From NCBI GenBank assembly GCA_022711755.1, contig JAKLEA010000012.1:114825-178824 (forward strand): a stretch of 64,000 nt of DNA. The letters run 5' to 3'. How positions within the stretch are numbered: the first letter of the stretch is position 1; the number at the start of each line of letters is the position of its first letter. Below the pieces are notes generated by a model. The model was not told the origin of the DNA. It worked only from the letters and a program-made list of their open reading frames with translations, and did not search any database. Shown piece by piece: positions 1 to 8,578 of this stretch. This DNA is from Planctomycetota bacterium (GTDB lineage Bacteria; Planctomycetota; Brocadiia; SM23-32; JAKLEA01). Made by a program: the position numbers and the translations under genes.

Positions 1-260
1 CGCGCATAACGCCAAAGGGGTACTACGCCGAGCGATCCCCGCACACCTCCGCCGCGCTCTGCGTTCCGGAAGTCATCGTCTCCCCCATCGCGCTATTCTG
101 CCTGTTCTGCGCGGGGACGGATCGGATCGAGCGGAAAATCCTGGCCCGTCAGGTTCCGCGCCTGTTGGCGGGAACAGCAGTCGGAATAGTCGCGGCGCTG
201 GCATACGGGTTCTTCGTGCTGCAGGCGCTCGTCTGGCTCGGGTCGCTGCCGGGGGCGTGA
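1..260 (+). CDS. C-terminal fragment of an integral membrane protein
   Basis: The frame that is open from position 3 ends at the TGA at 258-260 and gives the last 85 residues of a protein whose start lies outside the window. Two hydrophobic stretches are visible. The first, around VIVSPIALFCLFC, follows a polar segment. The second, around GIVAALAYGFFVLQALVWLG, ends a few residues before the stop. They are separated by a charged loop containing DRIERK. This pattern fits the end of a polytopic membrane protein, but nothing identifies a family. It points toward the 3' end of the PHP-domain gene on the other strand, so the two are convergent with a gap of about 75 bp that contains a run of nine G. 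Confidence 0.6.
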   Translation, partial: RITPKGYYAERSPHTSAALCVPEVIVSPIALFCLFCAGTDRIERKILARQVPRLLAGTAVGIVAALAYGFFVLQALVWLGSLPGA

Positions 261-335
261 CGCGCAGGGGGCGCGACTGAGCAGGGGGGGGGATATAAAG
301 AGAGCGGCTCAGCGATTAATCCAACGAACAGCCCG

Positions 336-1115
336 TCAGCCGCCTCGTTTTCCCGGAACCGTCAATCGCCCTGGTTCGATGCCGATATGCGGCAGCAGTT
401 CCATCATCATGGGGACGCGGCAAAGCCCGCTCGGCCCATGCGTGTCGCTGCCGAGCGTGAAGAGCGCCTGCGTCGGCGCAAGCCCCTCGGCCAGGCGCAA
501 TACCCCCCCCGCGCACGCCGGAAGCGATTGTCCCTCGATCCTGTTGACACCGCTGCAGTTGAGTTCGATGGCCGTCCCCGTCCGGGCCGCAGTCTCGCCA
601 AGCTCTGCGAGCATGTCCAACGGGTAATCCTCCGCCGCGGTCGGCGGGAAGCCGAAGCGCTCATATCGCGCCGAGCCGGCCTGCCAGGGGTGCGCCACGG
701 CGTTGACGAGCGGGTTCAGGCAGAGGTTTTGATTCATTCGGTGGATGAAGTCAATGAGGTCGCCCTTCGTCCTTCCCGGCGGCTTCCTGACGTGGTCAAG
801 GTGCAGATGGCCCGACGCGGCCAGAACGTAATCCAGCCGCGCGGCCTGTTCCGGCAGGATCGCCAGGTCGCCCTCGACGCCGAAGGTCTCCACCTCCGCG
901 CCGAGGAAAACCGTCAGGCCCTCACGCTGTCCGATCTCGCGCGTCCGAACGGCGACCTCGAACAGGGCGTCGAAGGCGTCGGGACTCCAGAGATGGTCCG
1001 TCACGCCGATGGCGTCGAGTCCGGACTCAATGGCCGAGCGCACAACGGTCTCAGGCGTCCAGTCGCGCCTGGCGCAGCCGCTGTGAGAGGTGTGGACGTG
1101 AAGGTCGGCGATCAT
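336..1115 (-). CDS. PHP-domain metal-dependent phosphoesterase
   Basis: About 259 residues. The HVH pair (residues 6-8) opens the protein in the context MIADLHVHTSHSGC, followed by GVTDHL, LGAEVETFG, VAHPW and LGSDTHG. These are the successive metal-binding motifs of the PHP superfamily, which includes histidinol phosphatase and related hydrolases. The protein has no signal peptide and is probably cytoplasmic. I chose the ATG at 1115 because the catalytic domain starts directly there. The frame extends to an ATG at 1166, but the extra residues look like leader and neither start has a clear ribosome site. It is the last gene of a three-gene minus-strand run after the TPR lipoprotein. The substrate cannot be read from the sequence: histidinol phosphate, a nucleotide or a cyclic phosphodiester are all possible. 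Confidence 0.8.
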   Translation of the reverse strand: MIADLHVHTSHSGCARRDWTPETVVRSAIESGLDAIGVTDHLWSPDAFDALFEVAVRTREIGQREGLTVFLGAEVETFGVEGDLAILPEQAARLDYVLAASGHLHLDHVRKPPGRTKGDLIDFIHRMNQNLCLNPLVNAVAHPWQAGSARYERFGFPPTAAEDYPLDMLAELGETAARTGTAIELNCSGVNRIEGQSLPACAGGVLRLAEGLAPTQALFTLGSDTHGPSGLCRVPMMMELLPHIGIEPGRLTVPGKRGG

Positions 1116-1208
1116 GGGGCAGGATTCATGGGACAGGGACTGTGTAGCAGGCGGTTTCCATGACAATCTGGATCTATTCTAGCTACAAAGACACCTCTAC
1201 CCTCTACT

Positions 1209-2804
1209 CTACAGCCCCTCAAACTCCGCCATCCCCTTCAACCCGCTCAGGTCCTTGTCCTCTTTCCACCCGTCCGGCAATCCGCCCTTGGCGACCGCCT
1301 TCTTAAGAGACTTGATCGCGCCGGCCTTATCCCCCGACAAAGCCTGGGCGCAGGCAAGGTTGTAGTACGATTCCATCGGAACAAAGGCCTCTCCGTATTG
1401 CGCGAACAGCCCGATGGCGAGTTGCAGTTCCCTGATCGCCCCGGCGTAGTCCCCGCGAAGGTGATGGACCACGCCCCGTACCTCGTGAAAGAACGGATCT
1501 GACGGCGTCTTCTGGACGAGCGGCCTGAGCAGTTCGTCAGCCTCGGCCAGGACCGTCTTGATCTCGTTCGAGCCGCGCTCAAGCTGCATGGCCTTCGAGG
1601 TCAGAACCTTTGCCAGGCGGCGGCGATAGCGGAGAACCTGCGGATAGTCGCGCAGCAATCCCCTGAATGCGTCCTCGGCTTCGGCGTCTTCCGCACAACT
1701 GTAGTGCAGGACGCCCATGTCCTCCCGCGCGTCGCGGTTGTTCGGGTCAATCTCCAGCGCCTTCTTGAGGCATTCCCGCGCCTTGTCGGCGTCGCCCTTC
1801 TCCAGCCTTGCGCATCCGAGGTTCACCCATGCGGCGGCGTTCTTCTCGTCAAGCTCCGTCGCCTGGGCGTAAAGACCTTCCGCCTCATCCATCCTCCCCC
1901 GGGCCTGTTTCAACAGACCAAGCTGAAGCGCAATGCGGGATGATTTTTCCTTTGCGAACGCTTGTTCGTATTTCTTCTCGGCGTCGTCATAGCGTCCCAT
2001 GTCGAAGTCGAGGTCGGCCGTCTGGACGAGTTTTTCAACCTCCGGGTCCTTGCTGGGCATGGCGGGGGCCGACGCGGGCTGGGTGTTGGCGGGGGGAGGC
2101 GCTTTGAAATCGGCCTTCTGCTTCGCCATGTCGGCCAGTTCCGGGGCCTGGAGCTTGAGCAGGCCGGGGGAGACGCCGCCGGTCTCGATGTCAATCAGGC
2201 GGAAGGCCATCCGCAGCTTACCACCGCCCAGAACGTAGACCGTGCCGGTCAGCATGTGGCTGACGCCCAGCAGACGCCCGATCTCCGGCCTGTCTCCGTC
2301 CTCGACCAGGGCGGAAGCAGCGATGCCGAGTTCCGCCTTCACCTTGTCGAACTCCTTGCGTTCCACCAGGTGGAGTTTGCCCGCCGGATAGCGTTCGCAG
2401 ACCAGCGCGGGAAGTATCGAGGCGATATATGGCCCGAGTATCGAGCCGGGGTCCTGCTCGCACTCGAAGGAATAGACGGCCAGTTTCAGGGGGGGATTCT
2501 TCCCGGCCATCGTCTTGTCTATCAGGTCAACGACGGCCTCGGTCAGTTCCTCCTCCGGATCGGGAGCGGTTGCGCCGGCCGCGGACGCGGCAACCATGGC
2601 AGCCGCCGTGGCCTCGCCGCCGTTTCCGTTGGACGGTTCGGATTTCTGCGCGGCGGGCTTCGCGGAATCTGTCCCGGCGACAACTGCGGGCGCGGCGTTC
2701 GCTGACGTCGCGGGCGACGAAGCGCAACCGGCGCACAGAATGATTGAGACTGCCAACACTGCGATTGGCCGAGACGGATGGTCGGCGTTGTATTTTGTTT
2801 TCAC
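1209..2804 (-). CDS. Lipoprotein with CsgG-like domain and TPR repeats
   Basis: About 531 residues. A hydrophobic segment ends in the lipobox-like LCAGC, so the product should be a lipoprotein. After an Ala/Ser-rich linker comes a domain beginning PPLKLAVYSFE and containing LVERKEFDKVKAELG and LLGVSHMLTGTVY, typical of CsgG/FlgO-type periplasmic domains. The C-terminal half has several tetratricopeptide repeats, for example AAAWVNLGCARLEKGDADKA. I prefer the GTG at 2804 because GAGGAG lies 10 nt upstream. The ATG at 2822 would overlap the preceding gene by 11 bp and has no ribosome site. It follows the DUF4384 gene closely, and DUF4384 and CsgG-like domains often sit together in envelope complexes. 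Function is inferred as an outer-membrane or periplasmic assembly factor; the exact partner is unknown. Confidence 0.75.
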   Translation of the reverse strand: MKTKYNADHPSRPIAVLAVSIILCAGCASSPATSANAAPAVVAGTDSAKPAAQKSEPSNGNGGEATAAAMVAASAAGATAPDPEEELTEAVVDLIDKTMAGKNPPLKLAVYSFECEQDPGSILGPYIASILPALVCERYPAGKLHLVERKEFDKVKAELGIAASALVEDGDRPEIGRLLGVSHMLTGTVYVLGGGKLRMAFRLIDIETGGVSPGLLKLQAPELADMAKQKADFKAPPPANTQPASAPAMPSKDPEVEKLVQTADLDFDMGRYDDAEKKYEQAFAKEKSSRIALQLGLLKQARGRMDEAEGLYAQATELDEKNAAAWVNLGCARLEKGDADKARECLKKALEIDPNNRDAREDMGVLHYSCAEDAEAEDAFRGLLRDYPQVLRYRRRLAKVLTSKAMQLERGSNEIKTVLAEADELLRPLVQKTPSDPFFHEVRGVVHHLRGDYAGAIRELQLAIGLFAQYGEAFVPMESYYNLACAQALSGDKAGAIKSLKKAVAKGGLPDGWKEDKDLSGLKGMAEFEGL

Positions 2805-2811
2805 GTTCGCG

Positions 2812-3705
2812 TTACTCCTCATGGGTGAAGAAGCGCGTTATGACCATCGCGTCGCCGGTTGACGCATATGGCTCCGCAGAGGGAACCGACGCGGCCAGCG
2901 GCAGCGAGTCAACCGGCTGAACGCCGGAGATTCCGCGCGACTTCACCTTGTTCTCCACGTCTTTGTATCCGGTGTCAACGGCCAGGTGGCAGCCTTCCTT
3001 CTCGACATTCAGCACACCCTTCGGCTTCGGCAGTTGCGGCGTGGCCTTCACGAAGTATTCGAGCAGCGCCTCAAGCTCCGGAACGGCCTTCGGGGACGCG
3101 ATGAAATAGACCTTCTCAATCCCCCTGTTTGTGTCCAGCGTGAAGCCCTGTTCGCCGTCCGGGATGCGAAGCGATGATCCCGACGTGATTGGATTGCGAA
3201 CGTCGGAAAGGACCGGATTGGGGAAAATCACGTCAATTTTTCCGGTCGAGTCCATCTGGGTGACGTAGAGGAAGGTATCCGCCTCCGTCTCGATTATGAT
3301 CCTGTATTTGTCTGCGGCCTGCTGGTTCAGGTTGCGGTCGTGGACAACCTGCCCGTCCATGAGCGCCTTTTCCTCGATACCGTTTTCGCCTCTTTTGACA
3401 AAGGCGACGTCCAGCCGCCGCGCCCGCCATTCCTTGCCTCCGCCGTCCGTCGTAACTTTTATGGCGCCGAGGAGCTGGGTGAACTCGACGACTTTCGCCG
3501 CGTACGCCTTGTCGGAGTATATGCGAACCAGGTCAGCCTCAAGGTTGCTGAATTTCGAGGGCGGGAGGCCGTTGCTCACCTTCATCTGCATTCTGATGCA
3601 GCGATAGGCGACGCCCCCCTCCTGGGCGCGCAGTCCGGCTGAAAAAAGGATGAGAAACACGACGGCAAACAGGGACGGGACGCGGATTTTCGTGTAAATG
3701 GTCAT
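2812..3705 (-). CDS. Exported DUF4384-domain protein
   Basis: About 297 residues with an N-terminal signal peptide (MTIYTKIRVPSLFAVVFLIL, then a likely cut near LRAQ). The central region (YRIIIETEADTFLYVTQMD, IDVIFPNP, RIPDGEQGFTLD, EKVYFIAS) matches the DUF4384 pattern seen in periplasmic proteins linked to lipoproteins and effector or protease systems. The ATG at 3705 is preferred because GGAG lies nine bases upstream. ATGs at 3720 and 3726 lack a site and would add a polar leader before the signal peptide. It heads a minus-strand operon with the CsgG-like/TPR lipoprotein. The role is probably structural or regulatory in the envelope; no catalytic residues can be identified. Confidence 0.75.
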   Translation of the reverse strand: MTIYTKIRVPSLFAVVFLILFSAGLRAQEGGVAYRCIRMQMKVSNGLPPSKFSNLEADLVRIYSDKAYAAKVVEFTQLLGAIKVTTDGGGKEWRARRLDVAFVKRGENGIEEKALMDGQVVHDRNLNQQAADKYRIIIETEADTFLYVTQMDSTGKIDVIFPNPVLSDVRNPITSGSSLRIPDGEQGFTLDTNRGIEKVYFIASPKAVPELEALLEYFVKATPQLPKPKGVLNVEKEGCHLAVDTGYKDVENKVKSRGISGVQPVDSLPLAASVPSAEPYASTGDAMVITRFFTHEE

Positions 3706-3803
3706 CTGTCTTGTCTCCATCCACATTGTGAAGCGCGAAGGCGTGAGTCCGTTCTTTTCATCGCGAAATTCCTCAAAAACTTTGGATATTATGACTTAAT
3801 CCC

Positions 3804-3878
3804 CGCCGACCTGCAACGGCCATGCCCCGTCCGGCTCAGGCTGCGAAGGCGACTGCGTCCGCTGGCGGCAGGTCGGCG
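3804..3878. repeat. 75-bp element with 11-bp perfect inverted termini
   Basis: CGCCGACCTGC at 3804-3814 is matched exactly by its reverse complement at 3868-3878. The element lies between the divergent DUF4384 gene and the first TMTC-like gene. The interior is GC-rich and partly self-complementary. It may be a REP-like palindromic unit or a long hairpin in the divergent leader. Confidence 0.5.
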
Positions 3879-3963
3879 CGGATAGTAAGATATTCGCGTT
3901 GAGGCATAATTGCTGTGAGCAATAAGCGTCCGGCAATCCAACGAACCAGTCCCCTCCAGTCGA

Positions 3964-6318
3964 ATGGACCAGACAGTCAACCATAATGCCGAAATGAAAC
4001 CAGGCAGCCCGGCATCAACGCCGTTCGCGGCTGTTGTTATTGTTTTCTGTTTGACGTTCCTTGCATTTTTACCTGCGATCTGGTTTGACTTCACGAACTG
4101 GGACGATGATGTGTTTGTTCAGACCAACCCTCTGGTTGTGTTCCCCGGTTCGGAATGGTGGTGGCGCGCTTTCACGATGACGCCGGAGGGTTATTTCGCT
4201 CCTGTTCTCTGGTGGACGTGGAGGATTGTCTACGCCATCGGGGGAATGGATCCGGCAGTCTTTCATGCGCTCAATATCGCGCTGCACGCTGCAAGCGCAG
4301 TGATGCTTATGATCCTGTGCAGGCGCCTGGGGTTCGGCGTTGCCGCGTCCGTCGGGGCGGCGCTCATGTGGGCGGCGCATCCGCTGCGCGTCGAGTCGGT
4401 TGTCTGGATAACAGAATTAAAGGATTGCCTGAGCGGGGCGTTCTGTATGATCGGCGCGCTGTTATATCTTGCGGGCGGCGGACTGATTCCCGTCCGCAAA
4501 GGCCTGAAATATCACTTCAGCATTCCGGCATTCGGGGCGGCGTTCCTGTCGAAGCCGACGTGCCTGTCGTGGTTTCTTGTCATGATTCTGGCGGAATTCT
4601 TCCTGATTCGGTTCGGGCCGCCCATCGGGATGTTATCGCAAGGGAGGGAGAGCGGAAGCCAATCTCAGGCTTCACGAGGTCTTGGAACTGAAGCAAAGGC
4701 CGTGATTTTCCGCGCCGCGCCGATTCTGGTCATCGGCGCTGTCGTGATGGCCGCGCAGTTCCGCGCTCAGACTGACATTGGCGCGATTGACGAGCACAAC
4801 GTATGGTCCGTCGGGCGCAATGTGATGATCGCAGCTTACAGCCTTTCCTTCCATGCCGTCAGGTTGTTCGTTCCCGTCAGGCTAAGCCCCCTTTACATCC
4901 TTCCCTTTCCTGAAAGCCTTTCCAATCCGCGCTACATTCTGGGATTAGCGGGGGCCGCAGTCTACATGGCGGCGATTCTCCGGCTTCTGAAGCGCCGTCC
5001 CTGGGCGGCATTTTCCCTTATTGCCTTTCTTGTCGGAATGCTTCCGACGCTCCAGATAATCCCCACAGCAAGGCCAATGGCGGATCGTTACAGCTACCTG
5101 CCTTGCATACCCATGACTATGGCGGTTGCTTTCCTTGTGTCCTCCGCCGGGCATTTTGTTGGTTCCAACTCCGCTTTCAAGCGCGCCTTTCCGGCGGCCG
5201 CGATCTTTCTCATGGTCGGCTTGCTGGGGATACTGACTCTGAAACTGGAATGGATATGGAGCAGCAGCGCGTCGCTCTGGCAGTGGGTAATGAAGTACCG
5301 ACCGGACAGCCAGATACCAACCTACTACTACGTTTCTTCACAGATGGCGATGGGCAACATTAACGAGGCGGAGGGTTACGCCTTCTTTGCCGCATACGCG
5401 GGAAAACAACCCAAGTATATCCAGGCGAAGATCACAGCATCGTCTTTAAGCCATGGGGCTGACGCGAGCGCGGCAAACTATCGCATCTTGAGACTGGGCC
5501 AGAAAGCGATATCCGAGACCGATCCGGCGAAGGTTCTCGACTGCGCCGTCATGTTCCTGGACGGCGGACTTCCAAAACACGCCGCAGACCTTTCCTCAGC
5601 GTTGACCTCTCAGAAGGCTCCGAGGGAGGTGACCGAATACGCCACGCTTGTCACGGTCGCCTCTCTGATTGAAATGGCGCAGACGGATGGAGCCTGCGGG
5701 TTGATATCGGATGCCGTCGCGCAGAAACCCGCCCTCATCATGGAACGACTCGAACGGGCGGCTTTTCTGCTGGAAAACAATATGCCAAGACAGGCTCTCC
5801 GCGCGCTTCTTGAAGAACCCGAGACTGATTCTGCGAAGGCTGACGCGCTGCTCGTTGAACTTTTGCGCGTTCCGCCGGATAAGCTGGCGAAGGAAGCGAT
5901 GAACAGGCTGCCTCAAATCGAGGAACTGACGCCGAATCATAAGGCTGAGATAGCCGACGCCGTGGCTGCCTCTGTCCTTGATCGCGGACTGGATGTTGAA
6001 ACTGCCCTTCACTGGGCGAGAATGGCCGTGGTCTGGCGTCGTGAGCACATTGATTACGATGCCACGCTTGCATGGGCATTACACAGGGCGGGGCTGGATG
6101 CCGAGGCCCTGCCCTGGCTCACGCGCAACGCCCCAGCCGTCTGCGCGAAGCCGGAATATCTTTATCGCCTCGGCGCTATCCGGGCGGCGCTCGGCATGGA
6201 AACCAACTCGCGCTGGTTCATTGAGACGGCCATCGAAAGGGCGTGGGGCGAACCCGCATGGAAGCAAGAGGCCCAGCGCCTCCTTGACAGCGCCCCGATT
6301 TTCAATCAGAGGAATTAA
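3964..6318 (+). CDS. TMTC-like polytopic membrane protein with TPR tail (paralogue 1)
   Basis: 784 residues. The N-terminal half has about nine to eleven hydrophobic segments with GT-C-type landmarks: FTNWDDDVFVQTNPLV in the first large external loop, HPLRVESVVWITELKD, and RPMADRYSYLP before a later segment. The same three landmarks recur in the next two genes and resemble eukaryotic TMTC-type O-mannosyltransferases and their bacterial relatives. The C-terminal half is soluble and helical, in the manner of TPR repeats (for example ALLVELLRVPPDKLAKEAMN). The start is uncertain: no good ribosome site precedes the ATG at 3964, and an ATG ten codons in is equally possible. The expected role is transfer of a sugar from a lipid carrier to protein outside the cytoplasm; this is inferred from family resemblance. 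Confidence 0.8.
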   Translation: MDQTVNHNAEMKPGSPASTPFAAVVIVFCLTFLAFLPAIWFDFTNWDDDVFVQTNPLVVFPGSEWWWRAFTMTPEGYFAPVLWWTWRIVYAIGGMDPAVFHALNIALHAASAVMLMILCRRLGFGVAASVGAALMWAAHPLRVESVVWITELKDCLSGAFCMIGALLYLAGGGLIPVRKGLKYHFSIPAFGAAFLSKPTCLSWFLVMILAEFFLIRFGPPIGMLSQGRESGSQSQASRGLGTEAKAVIFRAAPILVIGAVVMAAQFRAQTDIGAIDEHNVWSVGRNVMIAAYSLSFHAVRLFVPVRLSPLYILPFPESLSNPRYILGLAGAAVYMAAILRLLKRRPWAAFSLIAFLVGMLPTLQIIPTARPMADRYSYLPCIPMTMAVAFLVSSAGHFVGSNSAFKRAFPAAAIFLMVGLLGILTLKLEWIWSSSASLWQWVMKYRPDSQIPTYYYVSSQMAMGNINEAEGYAFFAAYAGKQPKYIQAKITASSLSHGADASAANYRILRLGQKAISETDPAKVLDCAVMFLDGGLPKHAADLSSALTSQKAPREVTEYATLVTVASLIEMAQTDGACGLISDAVAQKPALIMERLERAAFLLENNMPRQALRALLEEPETDSAKADALLVELLRVPPDKLAKEAMNRLPQIEELTPNHKAEIADAVAASVLDRGLDVETALHWARMAVVWRREHIDYDATLAWALHRAGLDAEALPWLTRNAPAVCAKPEYLYRLGAIRAALGMETNSRWFIETAIERAWGEPAWKQEAQRLLDSAPIFNQRN

Positions 6319-6325
6319 TCCCGCC

Positions 6326-8578
6326 GTGACGACAGAGACCGGACAGGCCGCGCCCGCCAGCCGCAGCCGGCTGCCGTTTGCCGCAGCCGTAGTATGCGCT
6401 CTGATCTTCCTGCCAACGGTCCGTTATCGCTTCGTCAACTGGGACGATGACAGCTACATAATCTCCAACACCTTCATCACCAGGGGCGGCGCGCAGACCT
6501 GGGCCATACCCCTCACAGAAGCTTTCGAGGGATTTTACGGCCCGGTGTTCTGGTGGATTCTCAAGGTTGAATACAGCGTGTTCGGTTTCAGCGGTTGGGG
6601 TTTCCATCTGGTCAGCGTTGCTGTTCACGCTGCAAACTGCGCGTTGGTTCTGTCACTGCTCAGGCAGCTCGGATATGGCAGGCGGGAGGCGGCCGTCGGA
6701 GCGCTTCTATGGGCGGCGCATCCCCTCCGCGTTGAGTCCGTCGCATGGGTGACGGCTCAGAAGGACCTTTTCAGCGCGCTCTTCTGCCTGCTTGCGGCGC
6801 GAGAGTTCTTCCCGATCAGGGATTGTCCCGATGGTTATAACAACCGGATCATCGGTGAAAAAATCATCAGGGCGGGGCGCCCGCTCAGAACAACCGGATA
6901 CTTCCTCCTGGCGCTCGCCTCGAAGCCTTCCGTAGCGGCATGGCCCTTTGCTTTGCTTGCCTTTGATCTGGCGTTCTTTACCCCGGCGTCAGGACTTGGC
7001 GCGTGGAAATCACAACCCGGAAAATTGTTCAAGCGCGCAATCCCGTGCATTGTCATGCTCTGCATGGCAGTCCCGTTTGTCGGCGGAATCTTTCAGGCGC
7101 ATGAATCGCTCGGCAGCGTGGACTCCTCGCTCATAGGCCGCCCGGCGCACACATTGCTGCTGAGCGCGTATCTCCTCTCCTTCCACGTCGTCAAGACGCT
7201 GCTTCCAATAGGTTTGAGCGCTTTTCACGTAGCGCCCTGGCCGGTTGAATTATCGCGCCCAGTCTTTATCCTGAGCCTTGTCTGCGTCGCGGCATGCGCG
7301 ATTGCTTTCATCGCGGCCCTCAAACGCAACAGGGGCGCTGCAGCAGGCATGGCGGTCTATGCGCTTTGCCTCCTGCCCTCGCTTCAGATCATCCCGGCAG
7401 GACAGGTCATCGCAGAACGTTACAGTTACCTTCCGGCTGTCGGGATCGCAGTTCTGACTGCGGAACTGCACGCATTTATCCGATCCAGATGCGAAATCAG
7501 TCTCCGCGTGCCGTTCTCTACCGCCGCCTTGTCCATCATCGGATTCTTCCTGGTCCTTCTCACGTGGCGGCGGATGCCTGTCTGGCATGACTCTGTCAGT
7601 CTATGGACGGACGCTGCGCGGAAAGCCCCCGAAAGCTGGGTCGTCAGGTATAAACTCGGCGAGGCGCTGGCGCAGGCCGATTACCCCCGGGAAGCCCTTC
7701 CGAACCTTGAATATGCCGCGCTTCGATGCGGGAACGAGCCTGCCGTACTCCATTCCCTCGTCCGGGCATATATGCGCAACGGACAAGAAAAGAAAGCGAC
7801 AATGGCGATCTTCCGGTGGGCCACAATCCTGGAAGGCCGCGGGATGGAACCATCTGCAATCGGAGCCGAGGCGTTCCAAATTTGCCGCAAAATCGGTCTT
7901 CCGACAGGCGATCTCGACAAATTGATACAGCAGTACCTGAAGGCAAGGGAAACCGTCAGGAGCGGAGACATGAAAGCTGCGAAACCCCTGCTCGATGCGC
8001 TTACTCGCGACTGGCCGGAGCTTGTCGAGGGTCAGATGTTGCAATTCCATGCCGCCATGAACTCCGGGGATTACGCCCAGGCCGGCGAGTGGCTGAACCT
8101 CTGGGGGGAGACCGCCGAGGATGAGCCAAATTACGCCCTGCTGAAAGTCGAGTTGTTGGATCGCCAGGGGCGCGGCAAGGAGGCCGTCTCGCTCTGCCGG
8201 GCAACGCTTTTGAGATGCCACTGCCCGCCGCTGGCGGCGCGCCTTGCCGCGTTGCTTGCCGATTCGGGAAGGTTTGATGAAGCCTTAAAACTTAGTCGCG
8301 AGGCATTGCGCCAGGCGCCGGATGATGTTTCTGTCAAACGCTCGTCCGCGTGGGTTCTACATAAGGCTGGACGGCATCAAGAGGCTATAAGTCTTCTGGC
8401 GGCATGCCCCGGCCCCGGAACGACCGATCCGGTGACAGCTTATAAACAGGCGTTGATCCTCGCCGGGGGGGGGGGCCTCGTTGAGGCGGCGGCATGGCTG
8501 AAGGATGCCGTGAATCGGGCGTCTCCCGACGCGCCGTGGCTCCCCGAAGCAAAACGGATGCTGGAGGCCATGAGGTGA
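6326..8578 (+). CDS. TMTC-like polytopic membrane protein with TPR tail (paralogue 2)
   Basis: About 750 residues starting at the GTG at 6326, seven bases after the stop of paralogue 1, with AGAGGA upstream. The open frame continues upstream inside the previous gene, but that part has no domain. Landmarks are RFVNWDDDSYIISNTF, HPLRVESVAWVTAQKD and GQVIAERYSYLPAVG, matching the neighbours. The helical C-terminal half shows TPR-like units (for example LLDRQGRGKEAVSLCRATL). Near the 3' end an uninterrupted run of eleven G (8465-8475) encodes AGGGG. A one-base slip there would replace the last 35 or so codons and disturb coupling to the next gene. Function is inferred as a GT-C glycosyltransferase like its neighbours. 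Confidence 0.8.
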   Translation: MTTETGQAAPASRSRLPFAAAVVCALIFLPTVRYRFVNWDDDSYIISNTFITRGGAQTWAIPLTEAFEGFYGPVFWWILKVEYSVFGFSGWGFHLVSVAVHAANCALVLSLLRQLGYGRREAAVGALLWAAHPLRVESVAWVTAQKDLFSALFCLLAAREFFPIRDCPDGYNNRIIGEKIIRAGRPLRTTGYFLLALASKPSVAAWPFALLAFDLAFFTPASGLGAWKSQPGKLFKRAIPCIVMLCMAVPFVGGIFQAHESLGSVDSSLIGRPAHTLLLSAYLLSFHVVKTLLPIGLSAFHVAPWPVELSRPVFILSLVCVAACAIAFIAALKRNRGAAAGMAVYALCLLPSLQIIPAGQVIAERYSYLPAVGIAVLTAELHAFIRSRCEISLRVPFSTAALSIIGFFLVLLTWRRMPVWHDSVSLWTDAARKAPESWVVRYKLGEALAQADYPREALPNLEYAALRCGNEPAVLHSLVRAYMRNGQEKKATMAIFRWATILEGRGMEPSAIGAEAFQICRKIGLPTGDLDKLIQQYLKARETVRSGDMKAAKPLLDALTRDWPELVEGQMLQFHAAMNSGDYAQAGEWLNLWGETAEDEPNYALLKVELLDRQGRGKEAVSLCRATLLRCHCPPLAARLAALLADSGRFDEALKLSREALRQAPDDVSVKRSSAWVLHKAGRHQEAISLLAACPGPGTTDPVTAYKQALILAGGGGLVEAAAWLKDAVNRASPDAPWLPEAKRMLEAMR
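8465..8475 (+). repeat. G11 homopolymer inside a coding region
   Basis: Eleven consecutive G in the coding sequence of the second TMTC-like paralogue, about 100 bp before its stop. Tracts of this length are prone to slipped-strand mispairing and also to sequencing length error. The frame is intact as given. Confidence 0.85.

Noticed and set aside
5978..6325. Extension of the second TMTC-like gene upstream to 5978
   Set aside because: The extra 116 codons overlap the first paralogue in another frame and carry no membrane segment. The GTG at 6326 has a ribosome site and fits paralogue alignment.
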